From Tolypeutes matacus (Eukaryota; Chordata; Mammalia; Cingulata; Chlamyphoridae): a DNA stretch of 64,000 bases. Position numbers and translations under genes: made by a program. Shown here one piece after another: positions 1 to 11,220 of this stretch; the stretch's first letter is position 1, and each line of letters begins with the position of its first letter. The stretch is from NCBI GenBank assembly GCA_026826555.1, contig JAKSZT010054568.1, positions 11,519,641 to 11,583,640 of the forward strand. Reading direction: 5' to 3'. A model generated the notes under the pieces. That model was not told the DNA's origin. It was given only the letters and a program-made list of their open reading frames with translations, and searched no databases.

Positions 1-950
1 AGTAATTAAATGTGCTTTCTATTGCATAAACTGAAACTTTAGCTATCTGCTGTCACTGTGAGAGAATACAGCCCCAGAGCTGCAGACTCGAGGAATTCAA
101 ACCTATTTATAGGACCTTCTCGAAGGACCTCAAGAGAAAGATGGAGGGCAGGAAAACTGACCCTGGGCAGCCTGTGTGCTGGGGCAGACCTGTGGGAGGG
201 AAGCAGCGGTGGCTTTGGAACGGTGGAAGCCCATGCAGAGCCTTCTCCTCTAACTCCCCTGGAGACCAAAACCTTTAAACCTCTGGAGAAGAGGAAAAAG
301 TCCACTTGTCCTCAGGGCACAAATGATGGCAATGATGCTTGAAGTTCATTCACTGAAAAAAATTCCTCTACTCCTGGGGAAGGAGCAGAAGGACATCCAG
401 GAAACATATCATTAGAGCTTCCCTATAGCTGGGACAAGGGCATCGTTGAGAAGGTCCAATCCTGGAGCCCCACGAGGACAACATCTGCCTAAGGCAGGCT
501 GAACCAGAACAGGAGAGAACCTAACCCCTGGTTAGCAAGCACCAAGAAGCAAATAAAGGTGTGCACGCTGGGGCCTGGGGCAGTGATGCAGGCAGGACCC
601 TTCATGGAGCACAGGTGCAAAGGCGATATCCAAGGCTGAGAGGGAAGCGGATATTCAGAAACAGTCATCGTGCAAAGAAGCCCCCAAACTAAGCAAAAGG
701 TAATGCCAGAAGAAGAAGAAGCCAACATCCAACTGAGAGTAAATGGCAAGAAAAAAACCCAAATCAACTCAACATCTAGCTAGCTTGCCTCTGTCCCCAC
801 TACCCCCCCCACAAGGATATAAATATCAATGGCCTAGCAAAAGGAGAGTTATGGACATTTACAGGCATAAATACTACTCTTGTCATTTCTCCTGTCTTAC
901 ACAATATGCCTGGATCTCAAATACAAATTCTGAGAGAAACAAAAGGGAGG
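1..950. other. Unassigned stretch left of the first L1
   Basis: No exon, RNA gene or repeat could be recognised with confidence. Short open frames exist on both strands near 40-340 and 489-767 but look like chance: no domain and no supporting splice or start context. The right part (about 740-950) may be an upstream portion of the L1M element that follows. Confidence 0.4.
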
Positions 951-1447
951 AATTAGTAACACCACACTGTCAAGAGAATCCAACTCATAAATATTGCAGA
1001 TATTAGAACTAACAGGAAATATAAAATAGCTATGATTAATAAGTTGAAGGATCTAGTAGAACGCATGGGGAATTTCAGGAGAATGATGGAAAATGCAAGA
1101 AGGAATCAAATGGAAATGGTAGAAATGAAAATCATTCTAACAGATAAAGAACACCTTCAATGGTTTGCCTTTAGACTTGACAGAGTTAAGGAATGAAACT
1201 TGAAGGCAGCCAAAGGAATTACCCAAACTAAAATACAGAAAGGGGGCAAGGAAAATACCTACCTACAAGGAGTGAGAGATAATATAAAATGGTCTTCTGT
1301 GTGTAGCTGGAATCCCAGTAGAGAGGAGAGAAAGAATGGGAAGAAAACAACTATTTGAAGAGATAATGGCTCAGAAATTTTGAAAATTAATAAAAGACAC
1401 CAAACCACATATCAAGAATCTCAGAAAACAACAAGCAGGAAAAACAC

Positions 1448-1473
1448 AACACACACACACACAAAACACACAC
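1448..1473. repeat. Short (AC)n microsatellite inside L1M
   Basis: AC dinucleotides with an AAAAC interruption. It lies within the A-rich ORF1 fossil and gives a cysteine/valine-rich spurious frame on the minus strand. Confidence 0.8.
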
Positions 1474-1756
1474 CATATTCAAAATGCTGAAAACAAAAAA
1501 CAAAGAGAAAACCTTGAAGGCATCCAGAGAGAAAAGATTCAATACATTCAGAATGTCAGAAACAATGCAAGGCAGAAAACATTGGAGAGGCATTTTAAAT
1601 TACTGAAAGAAAGAAATCATCTAATTCTATACCCAGTGAAAATATCTTTTAAAAATGAAAGTGAAATAGATACTTTCAAATAAATCAAAACTAAGAAAAT
1701 TTATTAACAGTAGACTTTCACTACCAAAAGAAATATTATATTAGGCAAAAACTCAG

Positions 1757-1955
1757 GGGAGCAGATGTGGCTCAAGTGGTTGAGCTCCTGCCTCCCACAT
1801 GGGAGGTTCCAGGTTCAGTTCCCAGCGCCTCCTGAAAAAACAAAAATGAACGACAAGCAAAACAAATGAAAACAACCAACTCGGGGAAGCTGATCTTGCT
1901 CGGTGGTTGAGCACCTCCCACATAAGAGGCCCCCCGTTCAGCCCACGGCACCTAA
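1757..1955 (+). mobile_element. Dimeric DAS SINE (two tRNA-like units)
   Basis: The first tRNA-like unit (about 1757-1835) has an A box (TGGCTCAAGTGGTTGAG) and a B box (GGTTCAGTTCC), then an A-rich linker. A second, more diverged tRNA-like unit follows at about 1880-1950 (TGCTCGGTGGTTGAGCAC, then CCGTTCAGCCC). The flanks AAAAACTCAG (1747-1756) and AAAAGCTCAG (1956-1965) form a 10 bp target-site duplication with one mismatch. This head-to-tail dimer layout is known for armadillo DAS SINEs. It is inserted in the L1M ORF1 region. Confidence 0.85.
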
Positions 1956-3214
1956 AAAAGCTCAGTTCTTCACAAAGAAATGAGTGTTAGGGATGGCATA
2001 AATGAAGACAAATATAAACTGCAATCACGCGTATTTTTAATTTTCTAAAAATAACTGAATGCTGAAGAAAAAAATGTAAAATAAAAGAAATATATGAGAA
2101 AATCAGCACAAACGAAGAGGCAGGGCTAGAGAGCACATGGGTTTCCAAGCCCTCACTCTACACTACATATGAAACAATGTGATGTTTCTAAAAACAGACT
2201 CTGGTTATTCAGGATGCATACTGTGAACTCTAAAATGATGTAGAAATAATTTCAAAAGATGCACACAAATTTAGCCATTTGTAGAGATAAAATGGAATGG
2301 TCAAAAATAATAAGTCCAAAAAAGCAGAAAAGGAATTTTTAAAAAAGAGATGGAGTATATTTATATGACCACATTAATAACTGATTTCATCATAAACAGT
2401 TTAATCACACCCTTAGAAGTCAGAGATTCACAGATAGGATGGAAAAAAAACAAGACCAAACTAACATAATGTTTTTCTATCAAGTCACTTTAAATATAAA
2501 GAATTTGAATCATTAAAAAGAATAGGATAGAAAAGGATATACTGTAAAAAACTAACCAAAAGAAACCTGGAGTGACTATATAAACATCAGCTAAAGTAGT
2601 TTCAGGACACCTGATCTAACCAGGAGTAAGGGGCATGACGTAATAATAATGGTAGGATCAATTTTCTAAGAAGCCATGATATCGTGAGAGCATTTCTGCC
2701 TGACAGCAGATCTTCAGAATGCAAGAAGCAGAAGCTGATAGAACTGGAGGGAAGACTGATCAATGGGCATGCGTTGTGGAGACCCCCAGCAGTCTCCGTC
2801 AGCGGTCAAGCGTCCGCGTGGTTGAAGGGCACTGGAGAGTGAGCACTCCTCAAACAGAGCCTCAGCGGGGCCGGAGGCCACCGGGCCTCCCTGGGGCGTG
2901 GAGAGCATCCCAGCCAGCAGCAGCAGAGGCAGCTCTGCTTAGAGTTTCCAGGAGCAAAAAAATCTTTCATCAAAACAGACCACTATTACACTTAAATATG
3001 TGAAATTCCACAAAGTAACTTGACACATGACTATGGAATTAAAATGGTAGTCAATAACCAAAATACACATGGGAAATTGTCAAATATCTGGAAACACGAA
3101 AGCCTATCTCCAGAGAGTTCCGTCATCCCGATGCTGAAGTAAGAGCTCTTGACAAATGTTCCTCCTTAGAAACAGCAAAATAAAAGGGCAAAATCCACAC
3201 TCTTAAAACTCTGG

Positions 3215-3407
3215 GGGAAGCGGTTGTGGCTCGGTCAGTGGGGCTCCCGTTTACCATATGGGAGGCCCCGGGTTCGGTTCCCAGGGCCTCCTGGTGAAGG
3301 CAAGCCCACCCGCACGGCGTGGTTAGCTGACCCAGCAAGCACAAGCAGCAAAGGGGGGATAAATGAATAAATAAATAAAATCTTTAAAAAAAAAAAACAA
3401 AACAAAA
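3215..3407 (+). mobile_element. DAS SINE, full-length type
   Basis: tRNA-derived head with A box (GTGGCTCGGTCAGTGG, 3228-3243) and B box (GGTTCGGTTCC), a tRNA-unrelated body (about 3295-3355), an (AATA)n segment and an A-rich tail. The exact 10 bp duplication AAAACTCTGG flanks it (3205-3214 and 3408-3417). It is inserted in the 3' part of the L1M element. The clean duplication and intact boxes mark it as much younger than its host. Confidence 0.92.
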
Positions 3408-3553
3408 AAAACTCTGGAAGACAATTGAGACTAGAGAACAATTTAACGAACAATGAATGGAAAAAAGAACAAAATATCCCACATAGAAACGGCAGGAGAT
3501 GATGGGAAAATGCCCAGCCTGGGCCCAGGACACACTGGAGTCCACACCTGGCA

Positions 3554-3990
3554 GGTGACCCTGTGGGTGACCTTGTGGGTGACCCTGTGGTGACACTGTG
3601 GGTGACCCTGTGGTGACCCTGTGGGTGACCTTGTGGGTGGCCCTCGTGGGTGACCCTGTGGTGATCCTGTGGTGACCCTGTGGTGACCCTGTGGGTAGCC
3701 CTGTGGTGACCCTGTGGTGACCCTGTGGTGACCCTGTGGGTAGCCCTGTGGTGACCCTGTGGGTGGCCCTCGTGGGTGACCCTGTGGTGACCCTGTGGGT
3801 GGCCCTGTGGTGACCCTGTGGGTGGCCCTGTGGTGACCCTGTGGGTGGCCCTGTGGTGGCCTGTGGGTGGCCCTGTGGGTGGCCCTGTGGTGACCCTGTG
3901 GTGACCCTGTGGGTGGCCCTCGTGGGTGACCCTGTGGTGACCCTGTGGTGACCCTGTGGGTGGCCCTCATGGGTGGCCGTGTGGGTGGCC
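3554..3990 (+). repeat. Minisatellite, 12-13 bp unit GTGACCCTGTGG(G)
   Basis: About 437 bp of tandem units of GTGACCCTGTGG with variants ending GGG and with GGCCCT or AGCCCT replacing GACCCT. Higher-order blocks are visible: the variant containing GGCCCTCGTGGGTGACCC recurs near 3636, 3762 and 3912, and a TAGCCCTGTGG variant recurs near 3692 and 3743. The + strand is G-rich with closely spaced GGG runs. Open frames of more than 200 codons cross it because the unit is close to a multiple of three. These are artefacts, not genes. Confidence 0.95.
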
Positions 3991-4861
3991 CGATCCGGCC
4001 AGTCTGGCCCCAGAAGACCCACCCATGGCAGCCCCCCGGGTGCACAAAGCAGGATCCGGAAGCCCAGGGAGGCGGTTTGGTGGCCGAATCATTCCCAGGC
4101 TGGCCTTGGGGTCTGGAAAAACCGAGCCTTTGTTCAATGACCCCAGCAGGCTCCACAAGGCAATAGGCCCAGGCCCGGGGGTCCCCTACCCCAGAAGACT
4201 GCTGGGCACTCGGAGACAGCCTCGGCCTCTCCCAGCCTCTCCCACCTCTGCCTCCTTAGCCACTGTGTGCAGACGTTTCAGTGTCTGCTCTCCGCAGCCT
4301 GGGGAAACGGCAGGACTAACGAAAGCGCCTGAGCTGACCTCAAAACCACACCCCTGCAAACCCTCTGCTCCTCGGCGGAGCCAGGCTTCTGTGCAGGGAC
4401 TGCGCTGCCAGCTTTCACACGTTTGGAAAAAGTCCACTGGAAGGAGGCAGTCTGTGCATCTACCCATAGGTACACCTACTTTTAAAAGGCAAAATTCAGT
4501 CTTCAGACATGGGGAGTTTTTGCAGATTCTAAAATACTTCAAATGCCACTTTTGCACGACCCTTTTAGCTTCCATCAAGCTGAAAAAGAAACAACAATGG
4601 ACAAAGGCCACTAGTCAAAATCGAGCATCTGGTTTAAAAGAGTGCCTTTCCAAAAAGCTTCTCTCCGGGAAAGCGGGCCTCTTTTATTGTGCTTGGCAGC
4701 TGCCCTTTCCACAGGTGAGGGCTGGAGGCCCCCTGCCTGGAGCCAGCCTGTCGGTGCCACTTCCCAGCAGCAGGTGCCCACTTGGCATCTCTGGGTCACA
4801 TTTTAATTAAGGTGTGCACGCCGTTTTCCTTAGACTTACTGGTACTGAGCATTCTAAATAG
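3991..4861. other. GC-rich unassigned flank of the minisatellite
   Basis: It is GC-rich compared with the AT-rich surroundings, with scattered CpGs to about 4430, then turns AT-rich. A long + frame runs from 3956 in the minisatellite to 4810, and a minus frame spans 4186-4611. Neither shows a domain, and both ride on the composition and the repeat. Confidence 0.4.
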
Positions 4862-4990
4862 GCTACAGAATAGTGTACACGTGATTTTTATGTGTGCTGG
4901 GAAACCAAAAAATACCTGACTTGCTTTATTGCAATATTTACTTTAAAATGGTGGAACCAAACTCGCCACCTCTCGGAGGTCTGCCTGCTT
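4862..4990 (-). mobile_element. Tigger (TcMar/pogo) DNA transposon end
   Basis: It resembles the terminal part of Tigger1 read on the reverse strand: the block with GGGAAACCAAAAAAT, then TGCTTTATTGCAATATTTACTTT, then a decayed terminal inverted repeat ending near AGGTCTGCCT. No transposase segment is attached. It is an old fossil. Confidence 0.7.
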
Positions 4991-6202
4991 GGTCCATTGG
5001 TTATTTTGCTTTGCTCCAAAGCAAACCGAAAGACCTGCAGAGTTAAGAGCACTGAGTGAATTTTTATAAAGTGGATATTATATAGTTTGTTGAGTGCTCT
5101 CTCTACTGCACAATAGTTCATGGAGAGTTCAACCTGACTTCCCCAGTTCTGATAAACTACTACCGTGTATAATATGAAATAACGGCTCAAGGTACAGCAA
5201 TCCTCATGATTGCAAGAAAGAAGAACAATGCTTAAGAAGTTCTAACTTCAAAACTAATAGTATGTTCCCCAAATTTCATACTTAGTAAGATATCCTTCCA
5301 ATATTAATGCAACAGAGACGTTTTAAGCATGTAATAATTTGAATAATACAATCTTGAAATAATCCTTTTTGATAATATAATGTCAGGCAAAACATTAGTA
5401 ATATAGAGTTTTGAGATATTTAATTTGTAAAATAAAACTGGTCATGAGTATGTAATTCATTTAAATATGGAAATAAATGTTTACTGAATTCATTTAAAAT
5501 GTGGAGATAATTTAAGTTAAGAGATGGAAATAATGTATAATGTAGTATAATATTTGTAAACACATTCTGTCTGATTATCTTAACACGTTTATATAGAAGT
5601 GTTTGGAAAGACATTGGCAGACTGTTAGAAGTGCTTATTTCTAGGTGGTTTGGTTTTCAGTGAATCTTTAACTTTATCTTAATTCCTGACATTTAAAATT
5701 GCTTAACTTTTTGGTAAGTAATATATGTGCGTTTTTAAAAAAGAAACAAAAATCACATCATCATTTAAAGAAAAACACCTCTTCTTTCTAGTCATGTATT
5801 CTTGATGAGTTCTTCCCTCTCACTTCCTTCCTGAAGCTTTCTGCAGGTGCACCTGTTGCCACATGCATGACAATATTTTGTACTTGATTTTCATTTGCCT
5901 GTCTCGCCTACTAAATAGTGATACACTCACTAAATACACTCACTTTCAAACTGTGAGGCTTTAAGATTTTCACAATCCTATTGCTTCAATTCAATTTATT
6001 TGCTGAAATGACGTGGAATTTTAAAGGGAAGGCCAATGATCTCGGACCTGCCCACAGATTACAATCAAATGGCATTATAGAAAATCCCAAAGCCCAAGAC
6101 ACAAGCAGATTGATTAAATCAGAAAACCTGGCTTAGGAGTCCTGGCATGAGTGTTTTAAAACTGCCAGAGTGAGTGTACTGTGCAGTCAAGAATGAGGAC
6201 CA
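4991..6202. other. AT-rich unique sequence
   Basis: I see no gene, RNA or identifiable repeat here. The sequence is AT-rich with frequent stops in all frames. Confidence 0.5.
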
Positions 6203-6890
6203 CTGATAAGAGGAGGGCTGAGAAGGGGTACCGATGCTTAGTATATGCAGATTTAATTAACTTGACTGTGAAAGTGTGGAAATGGAGAGACTTGATGATA
6301 AGAGATTATAGTGAGTAGAACTAACACAGCTGGTTAAAAAATATGATTGTGGCTGATAGGAGTAGTCTAGGGACGTAAATGTCAATTGAAAGAAGGCTCT
6401 TATCTCCTAATAACCTACACTCTAGGTTTTAACTCCATGCACTTAGCCTTCATATTTAGTTCATATTAGTGAGACCACGCAACATTTGTCCTTTTTTGTC
6501 CGGCTTATTTCACTTAGCATGCCATCAAGTTTCATCCATGTTATCATGTATGTCTCAATTTCATTTCTTCTTACAGCACCATAGTATTCCACTGTGTGTA
6601 TATACCACGTTTTGTTTATCCATTCATCAGTTGATGGAATGCTGCCTTATTTTTGTTCGTAAGAAAATCACTAGGATTAAAATGTGCTGTGTTAATAATA
6701 GGGAGATATGGAAAAATATCCCAAATATATGCTATAGACCACAGTTAGAGGTAACAGTCTGATGATATTATCTCATAATTTGTCACAAATGTTTCACAAC
6801 AATGTAGTGTGTTGGTGGAGGGTGTTGTATGGGAATTTCACAGACGTGGACCACTGTTTTGTAGAGCTATACTTACATAAAATAAGGTGG
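6203..6890. mobile_element. Rearranged xenarthran L1 3' UTR (plus, inverted, plus)
   Basis: Three blocks. Block A, 6203-6395 (+), aligns with the L1 3' UTR at about 38205-38395; both share GTCTAGGGA-GTAAATGTCAATTGA. Block B, about 6397-6660 (-), is the L1 region just before that, the end of ORF2 and the start of the 3' UTR; it reads in reverse as the typical AACATGGATGAA segment. Block C, 6683-6890 (+), matches about 38603-38790 (shared GATGATATTATCTCATAAT versus AATGATATTATCTCATAAT). In an intact L1 the order would be B-A-C, all on one strand. Confidence 0.75.
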
Positions 6891-7489
6891 TAAAACCATC
6901 TGTTAGATTTCCGTCAACTTCACACCCACACACACGTCTTGAGAAAACCTGGGAAACTCCTGGGCTCACCTATCCAGACTCAGAGGCTGAGTAAAGACGA
7001 GTTCCCAGTGCACACTGTGGCTTCCAGTAAGGTGAGATTTTGCCCTGTGAAGTGTTTAGAAAGATTCACCAGCCTGTTGGAGTGTCCCAGAGCAGGAACT
7101 GCCGGATGCAGAGGACAGCATGCCCCTGGTTTGCACGCTCATCGAGTGTGTGCATGGCTCCTTGTCTCCAGTCCAAACTTCCATCTTCCTGGAAACTTTA
7201 GCTTACTCTCATCTTCATTAAGAACAAGGAGCCCCTGTTTCCATCTTAAGACCAGTGGAGGTGGCAGGCGCTGTCCCCTGTGGGGACATTTTACTCAGTT
7301 TCGCCAGCCCCAGGGACTCTTCACCAGACTAAATCCTACAGACTCTTGTGGGGATACTGTGTCTCTAGAATGAGACTTTCATCTGTGAATGTTGTATTTT
7401 CTTACTTAATCAGCTTCCTCTTTAGACCTTGAAATACAGAACAAGTTCACTATGTATTTAGAGACGACGCAATTAGGAAAAATATAAAT
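6891..7489. other. Unassigned stretch
   Basis: A + frame at 6939-7373 (144 codons) is the longest open stretch but shows no recognisable domain, splice context or repeat relation. I treat it as chance. Confidence 0.4.
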
Positions 7490-7690
7490 TGTTTGAGGGT
7501 TGACTATTTGCCAGGCATTTCACATAAATCATAAAATTTCTCCAAGTTAGATTTGATTATCCTCATTTTCAAGATAAATATCATTGCAAGAGAAAGTATG
7601 TTATTTACCTAACATTACATAGCTAATAAGTGGATGAACTGGGATTTTAGCTGTATATCTGTTCGGATTTAAAGACCACTTATTTCTCCA
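7490..7690 (+). mobile_element. MIR SINE
   Basis: It matches the MIR core and tail order: TTGCCAGGCATTTCACATAA, then TTATCCTCATTTTCAAGATAA, then TTACCTAACATTACATAGCTAATAAGTGG and a degenerate 'gggattt' region. Ancient and heavily diverged. Confidence 0.75.
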
Positions 7691-8316
7691 GACTGGCATT
7701 TTTCCTGTGTTTGTCCTTGATAGAAAACACAAAAATAAATAAGGTATTTAGATTGGACATAAGTGCAATCAGGATCAAATTAGATATGGAAAACAGACCT
7801 GATATAAAAAGGGTTTCATTTTCATTTTTTAACATAGCAATCTTATTTAGACCATAGATACATTAAGGTATTTTTTTTTCTATTTAAAATCAATTTTCTT
7901 CTTATGAGATGTGCCTTCTCTGGTGGAGAAAGCACGGGTCTATTTCACAGAAATCCAATACTCTAATATTGTACAAACTTAAATGTGGCAATTTACCTCC
8001 TCGGTAAGCAATTACCGTTTTTTAATGGGGGAAATAATTACAGTTCTGTATACCTCGCTGATTTGCTATGAGGGACTGATGAGCTAACACATATGAAAGC
8101 ACTGTGCAGAATGTAAAGGACTGACTCCACGTAACAGATGATATGCAATGCTATTTAATGAATCATTAGACCCTAAACCTCTCAAAGGACTGGATACGGT
8201 AAGTTACTATTAATATGTTGGGCTCTCCAGCACACAAATATTGACTAGTACAGTGAAGTTATTTCAGAAGATTTTACTGCATGAATTCTGAGTTAATGGT
8301 ACACACATTGTGTTAT
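7691..8316. other. Unassigned AT-rich stretch
   Basis: No gene or repeat recognised. A small imperfect palindrome around TTACCTCCTCGGTAAGCAATTACCG (about 7993-8017) is the only local structure noticed. Confidence 0.4.
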
Positions 8317-8400
8317 TTCAGGGAGAAAGCTACATCAAGCATTTTATTTATCTATAATCCTCACATCTGCCTTGTGAGGTGGTTATTATTCATTGATTAA
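8317..8400 (+). mobile_element. MIR core fragment (likely)
   Basis: The order AAGCATTTTATTTATCTATAATCCTCACATC, then TTGTGAGGTGGTTATTATT, follows the MIR core (ATCCTCACAACAACCCT...GAGGTAGGTA). It is short, so moderate confidence only. Confidence 0.55.
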
Positions 8401-9894
8401 TACATAATGAATAGAGCGGTTGAGAGCATCCAGCATCACTATCAGTATTTAAACAACGAAAGCACAAAAGCAGAGCAATTTGGTCACTCATCTGTTTACA
8501 ATGAAACATCACAGAAAAGAAAGCCAATTCTCTATTCTCGACACGCGAACTGCCAGGAAGCCTGCCTACATCTCGTGCCATGGCTGTGACAGGAGCACCC
8601 AGGCAGAATAGTCTTTGGTAAAGTCAGGGATTAAGTTCTGAGACTGGCAAGAGCCAATATGACAGACAAAGTAGAAAGCTGGGATTGGGAAATGCCATTT
8701 TAGTTGGTGGCATGGCCTTAACACTTAGAGGGGAGTCAGGTCAACCACTGAAGTCAAAGCAGTTGGAGAAGAGCTTCCTCAGGCAATTTTCATTTCAAAT
8801 ATCTCTGCTCAGCATATTTTATAATAGTCTATTTGCTGAGCCCTGTATTATGCAATAATGCAGTGGAAATAAAGATGGATGAGGCACATTTGGTGCCCTT
8901 TATCTGCTTACATTCTCATTGGTTTATCAGATAATTAAAAGTAGTGGAGTGTGGTGCTGAGGAGAAGCCCCTGTGCTGGAGCCCATAAGTGGAAGTCAAC
9001 AGCACAAAGCTCCTGTGTCCAGACACAAAACTGGGTGAGATGCCCTGGAGAGAGCATGTCGCTCAACTCAGGAACACATGTGGGGCTGAAGAGCAAAATA
9101 GCTTCCATTTGCAGCAGGTAGTCTGAGGAGGTTTTAATGTGAAATAGATGATATTGATCTGGAAGAGTGGAGGTCATGGTAAAGAATTCTGTTTTCATCC
9201 ACCAGAACTTTCAAAATCCTAACAATAGTTCCATTGATTATGTAGGAAGTTTCTGAATACCTGGTGGTCATGATTCCAAAGATAACAAAATAATTCTTCA
9301 AAAGAAAAGGAAAAGGAAAAACATCAAAAGACCACGGAAAGGAATATTCTCTGCTTCAAATTCCACGTTTAAATGTAATTTCTCACACTTATCAATATTT
9401 TTTCTTCAGCAATACTTGGGCAAGTGTGCAAAGCTTAATGCCCATTACTCTTACTTGCTTTGGCCTAATGTGACACGACAAAGTGCTGGAGATCATATAA
9501 CTGTCCACCAATAATACAATAATTAAAATAATAAGTAGGCTAAGAAGCGTAAGTTCTTATGCATAAATATAGAAAGTTCTCTAGGTATATTACAAATGTC
9601 AAAATTGTTGGCATATATAAAATTAAATAGATTTGGACAATATAGAAATGATCAGGTAAGAAGATAAACAACCCATGTTATTTTATTTTTTAACAGCAGA
9701 CTTCTTGGAGGAGGTGATTATTAAGATGTGCTATGAAGGTTTCTGAAAGTTTTAAGAAGCAATGTGTATATTTGCGGTAAAAGACGTTTTATAACCTATA
9801 GCAAAGAAATAGTGAAGTGTGAGTTATGTTAAGAAAAGTGAGGAGAGAACAAATATTCAGTGGAACTCAATATTTTTCTTTTCCTAGCTATCCA
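8401..9894. other. Unassigned stretch
   Basis: Overlapping open frames on opposite strands at 8390-8589 and a minus frame at 8935-9198 lack domain signals. No RNA gene or clear repeat was found. Confidence 0.4.
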
Positions 9895-10060
9895 ATTATT
9901 ATTACAATTTTTTTTTCTATTTTATGTAACATAAAACTGAAGCTCAAATAAGTCCAACAACTTGGCACAGTCACAGGGCTGGTAACAAAACCAGTGCTCA
10001 AGCCCAGGACTGTCTATTGTCCACTTCACGGCCGAGCCATAAAGACATCTCCCGCTTTAC
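9895..10060 (+). mobile_element. MIR SINE
   Basis: It follows the MIR 3' half: AACTGAAGCTCAAATAAGT, CAACTTGGCACAGTCACAGG, GCTGGTAACA, CAAGCCCAGGACTGTCTATTG. Old and diverged. Confidence 0.75.
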
Positions 10061-10679
10061 CCTAAATATTAGGCTGCTGTGTAGCAGATGCAGATCATAA
10101 GAGAGGGTTGGGAAATCCAAGTGCTGATGAATCGATGAATGGATAAGCAAGATGTGGTATATAAAATAGGGCTGGGAAGTAGGTTTGAACCTTCCTGTTT
10201 AGAAACTTAAATTTCAGTGCCAGGACATATCTTAGAATGTGTCTTTTATTATGTTGGAAAAATCCAGTCCATCATTTTCTGCAAAGGAATTAAGAACTAA
10301 TTGGGGAAGGGGGTGGGACAAAACCTATGTCATGAAATATATAAATTAAGATATAAAGGCAGAATGTACATATACACCTATGTATTATGTAATTACACAC
10401 ACATAATATCTGGGAACTCAAAAAAGAAAGAAATTGAGGAGAGCCAGGGATGTCAGGATGAATTTTTGGCTCATGTAAAACACAAGAGAAGTTTGAAATA
10501 GGAATGTGATTGTGGCTGAAAGAGCCTCATCCATAGTGTTTTCTCAGTGTGTTAATCGTAGGATGATAAACTGTGTGGCCATTAAACCACAGTGACAATA
10601 ATGGCATGTATTTAGTTTCTAATACATTACACTTTGCGTACATTTTTAATAAAACAGGTCTGCTGAAAGCTGCAATCAA
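10061..10679. other. Unassigned stretch
   Basis: Nothing recognised. Short open frames only. Confidence 0.4.
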
Positions 10680-11065
10680 TTGCCCCAAATCCCTTGAAGA
10701 TGTTCTATGAAGGCAGCGTTTACTTCTCCACCTCACTTGTGCTTGGCCATGTGATGTCCTTTGGCCCACGGGACAGTAGGCTTTCTGAAAATAGCAGGTG
10801 GCTAAGGGTGCTTGCACACGAGGGTCTCCCTCTCTTGCTCCTGGGAACTCTTCCATCACCATGTGAGGAAGCCTGAGCAAACCTGGGGGAGGCGTGTCAT
10901 GAGAAGGGGCCTTCAGCTTTCCAGGCACCCCAGATGGGGCTGACACGTGAGTGAGGCCCCTCAGGGCCGAGTAACCGGCTCACACGCAATGAAGACTCAT
11001 TAAATGATTGTTGTTTTAAGCCTTTAACTTACGGAAGGTTCAGCTGTGCAGCCATATTGGTTGAT
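10680..11065 (+). mobile_element. MaLR/MLT-like solo LTR (likely)
   Basis: The 3' end TTGTTGTTTTAAGCCTTTAA, followed by a decayed terminal segment with TTGATAAAGAT, resembles the end of mammalian MaLR-type LTRs (family knowledge). The upstream part (CCATGTGATG, CCATCACCATGTGAGGAAGC) fits the same class. No internal retroviral sequence is attached. The exact subfamily is not determined. The open frames on both strands here are part of the LTR. Confidence 0.55.
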
Positions 11066-11079
11066 AAAGATCCTAATAG

Positions 11080-11220
11080 CAAGCAAGGATTTATCTTCAC
11101 TCAGCGGATAAAACAACTGAATTTCATATTGAAGTGACTTGCTCAATGTTACATGGCTAAAAAGTGAAATCTGTTTGAATCCAAAACCTTGTTCTTTCCT
11201 TCTTATCGTTGACTGAAGTC
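11080..11220 (+). mobile_element. MIR SINE fragment
   Basis: The order GTGACTTGCTCAATGTTACATGGCTAAAAAGTG, then TTTGAATCCAAAACCTTG, follows the MIR 3' half. Confidence 0.65.

Larger units (their letters stand above)
951..3450 (+). mobile_element. Old L1M/HAL1-like LINE, ORF1 to ORF2 endonuclease region
   Basis: The stretch around 1020-1740 resembles the old mammalian L1/HAL1 ORF1, ending in the conserved C-terminal block (about 1620-1740: a 'P-x-x-KISFKNESE'-like reading followed by the 'FINSRLSLPK' region). From about 2430 to 2760 the DNA matches the L1 ORF2 endonuclease region, but frameshifts and stops break every frame. About 3000-3200 looks like a later ORF2 segment. Two DAS SINEs interrupt it (1757-1955 and 3215-3407). 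It is a dead fossil; the exact subfamily is not determined. Confidence 0.65.

Noticed and set aside
3554..3990. CRISPR-like array
   Set aside because: The units are contiguous without unique spacers, in vertebrate DNA; it is a minisatellite.
3384..4156. Long minus-strand frames (212 and 237 codons) with Gly-His-Pro-Gln-rich repeats
   Set aside because: They are translations of the 12-13 bp minisatellite; its length pattern keeps several frames open on both strands. No start context or domain.
3956..4810. A 284-codon plus frame starting in the minisatellite
   Set aside because: It begins inside the array and continues through GC-rich sequence without domain, splice sites or conservation evidence.
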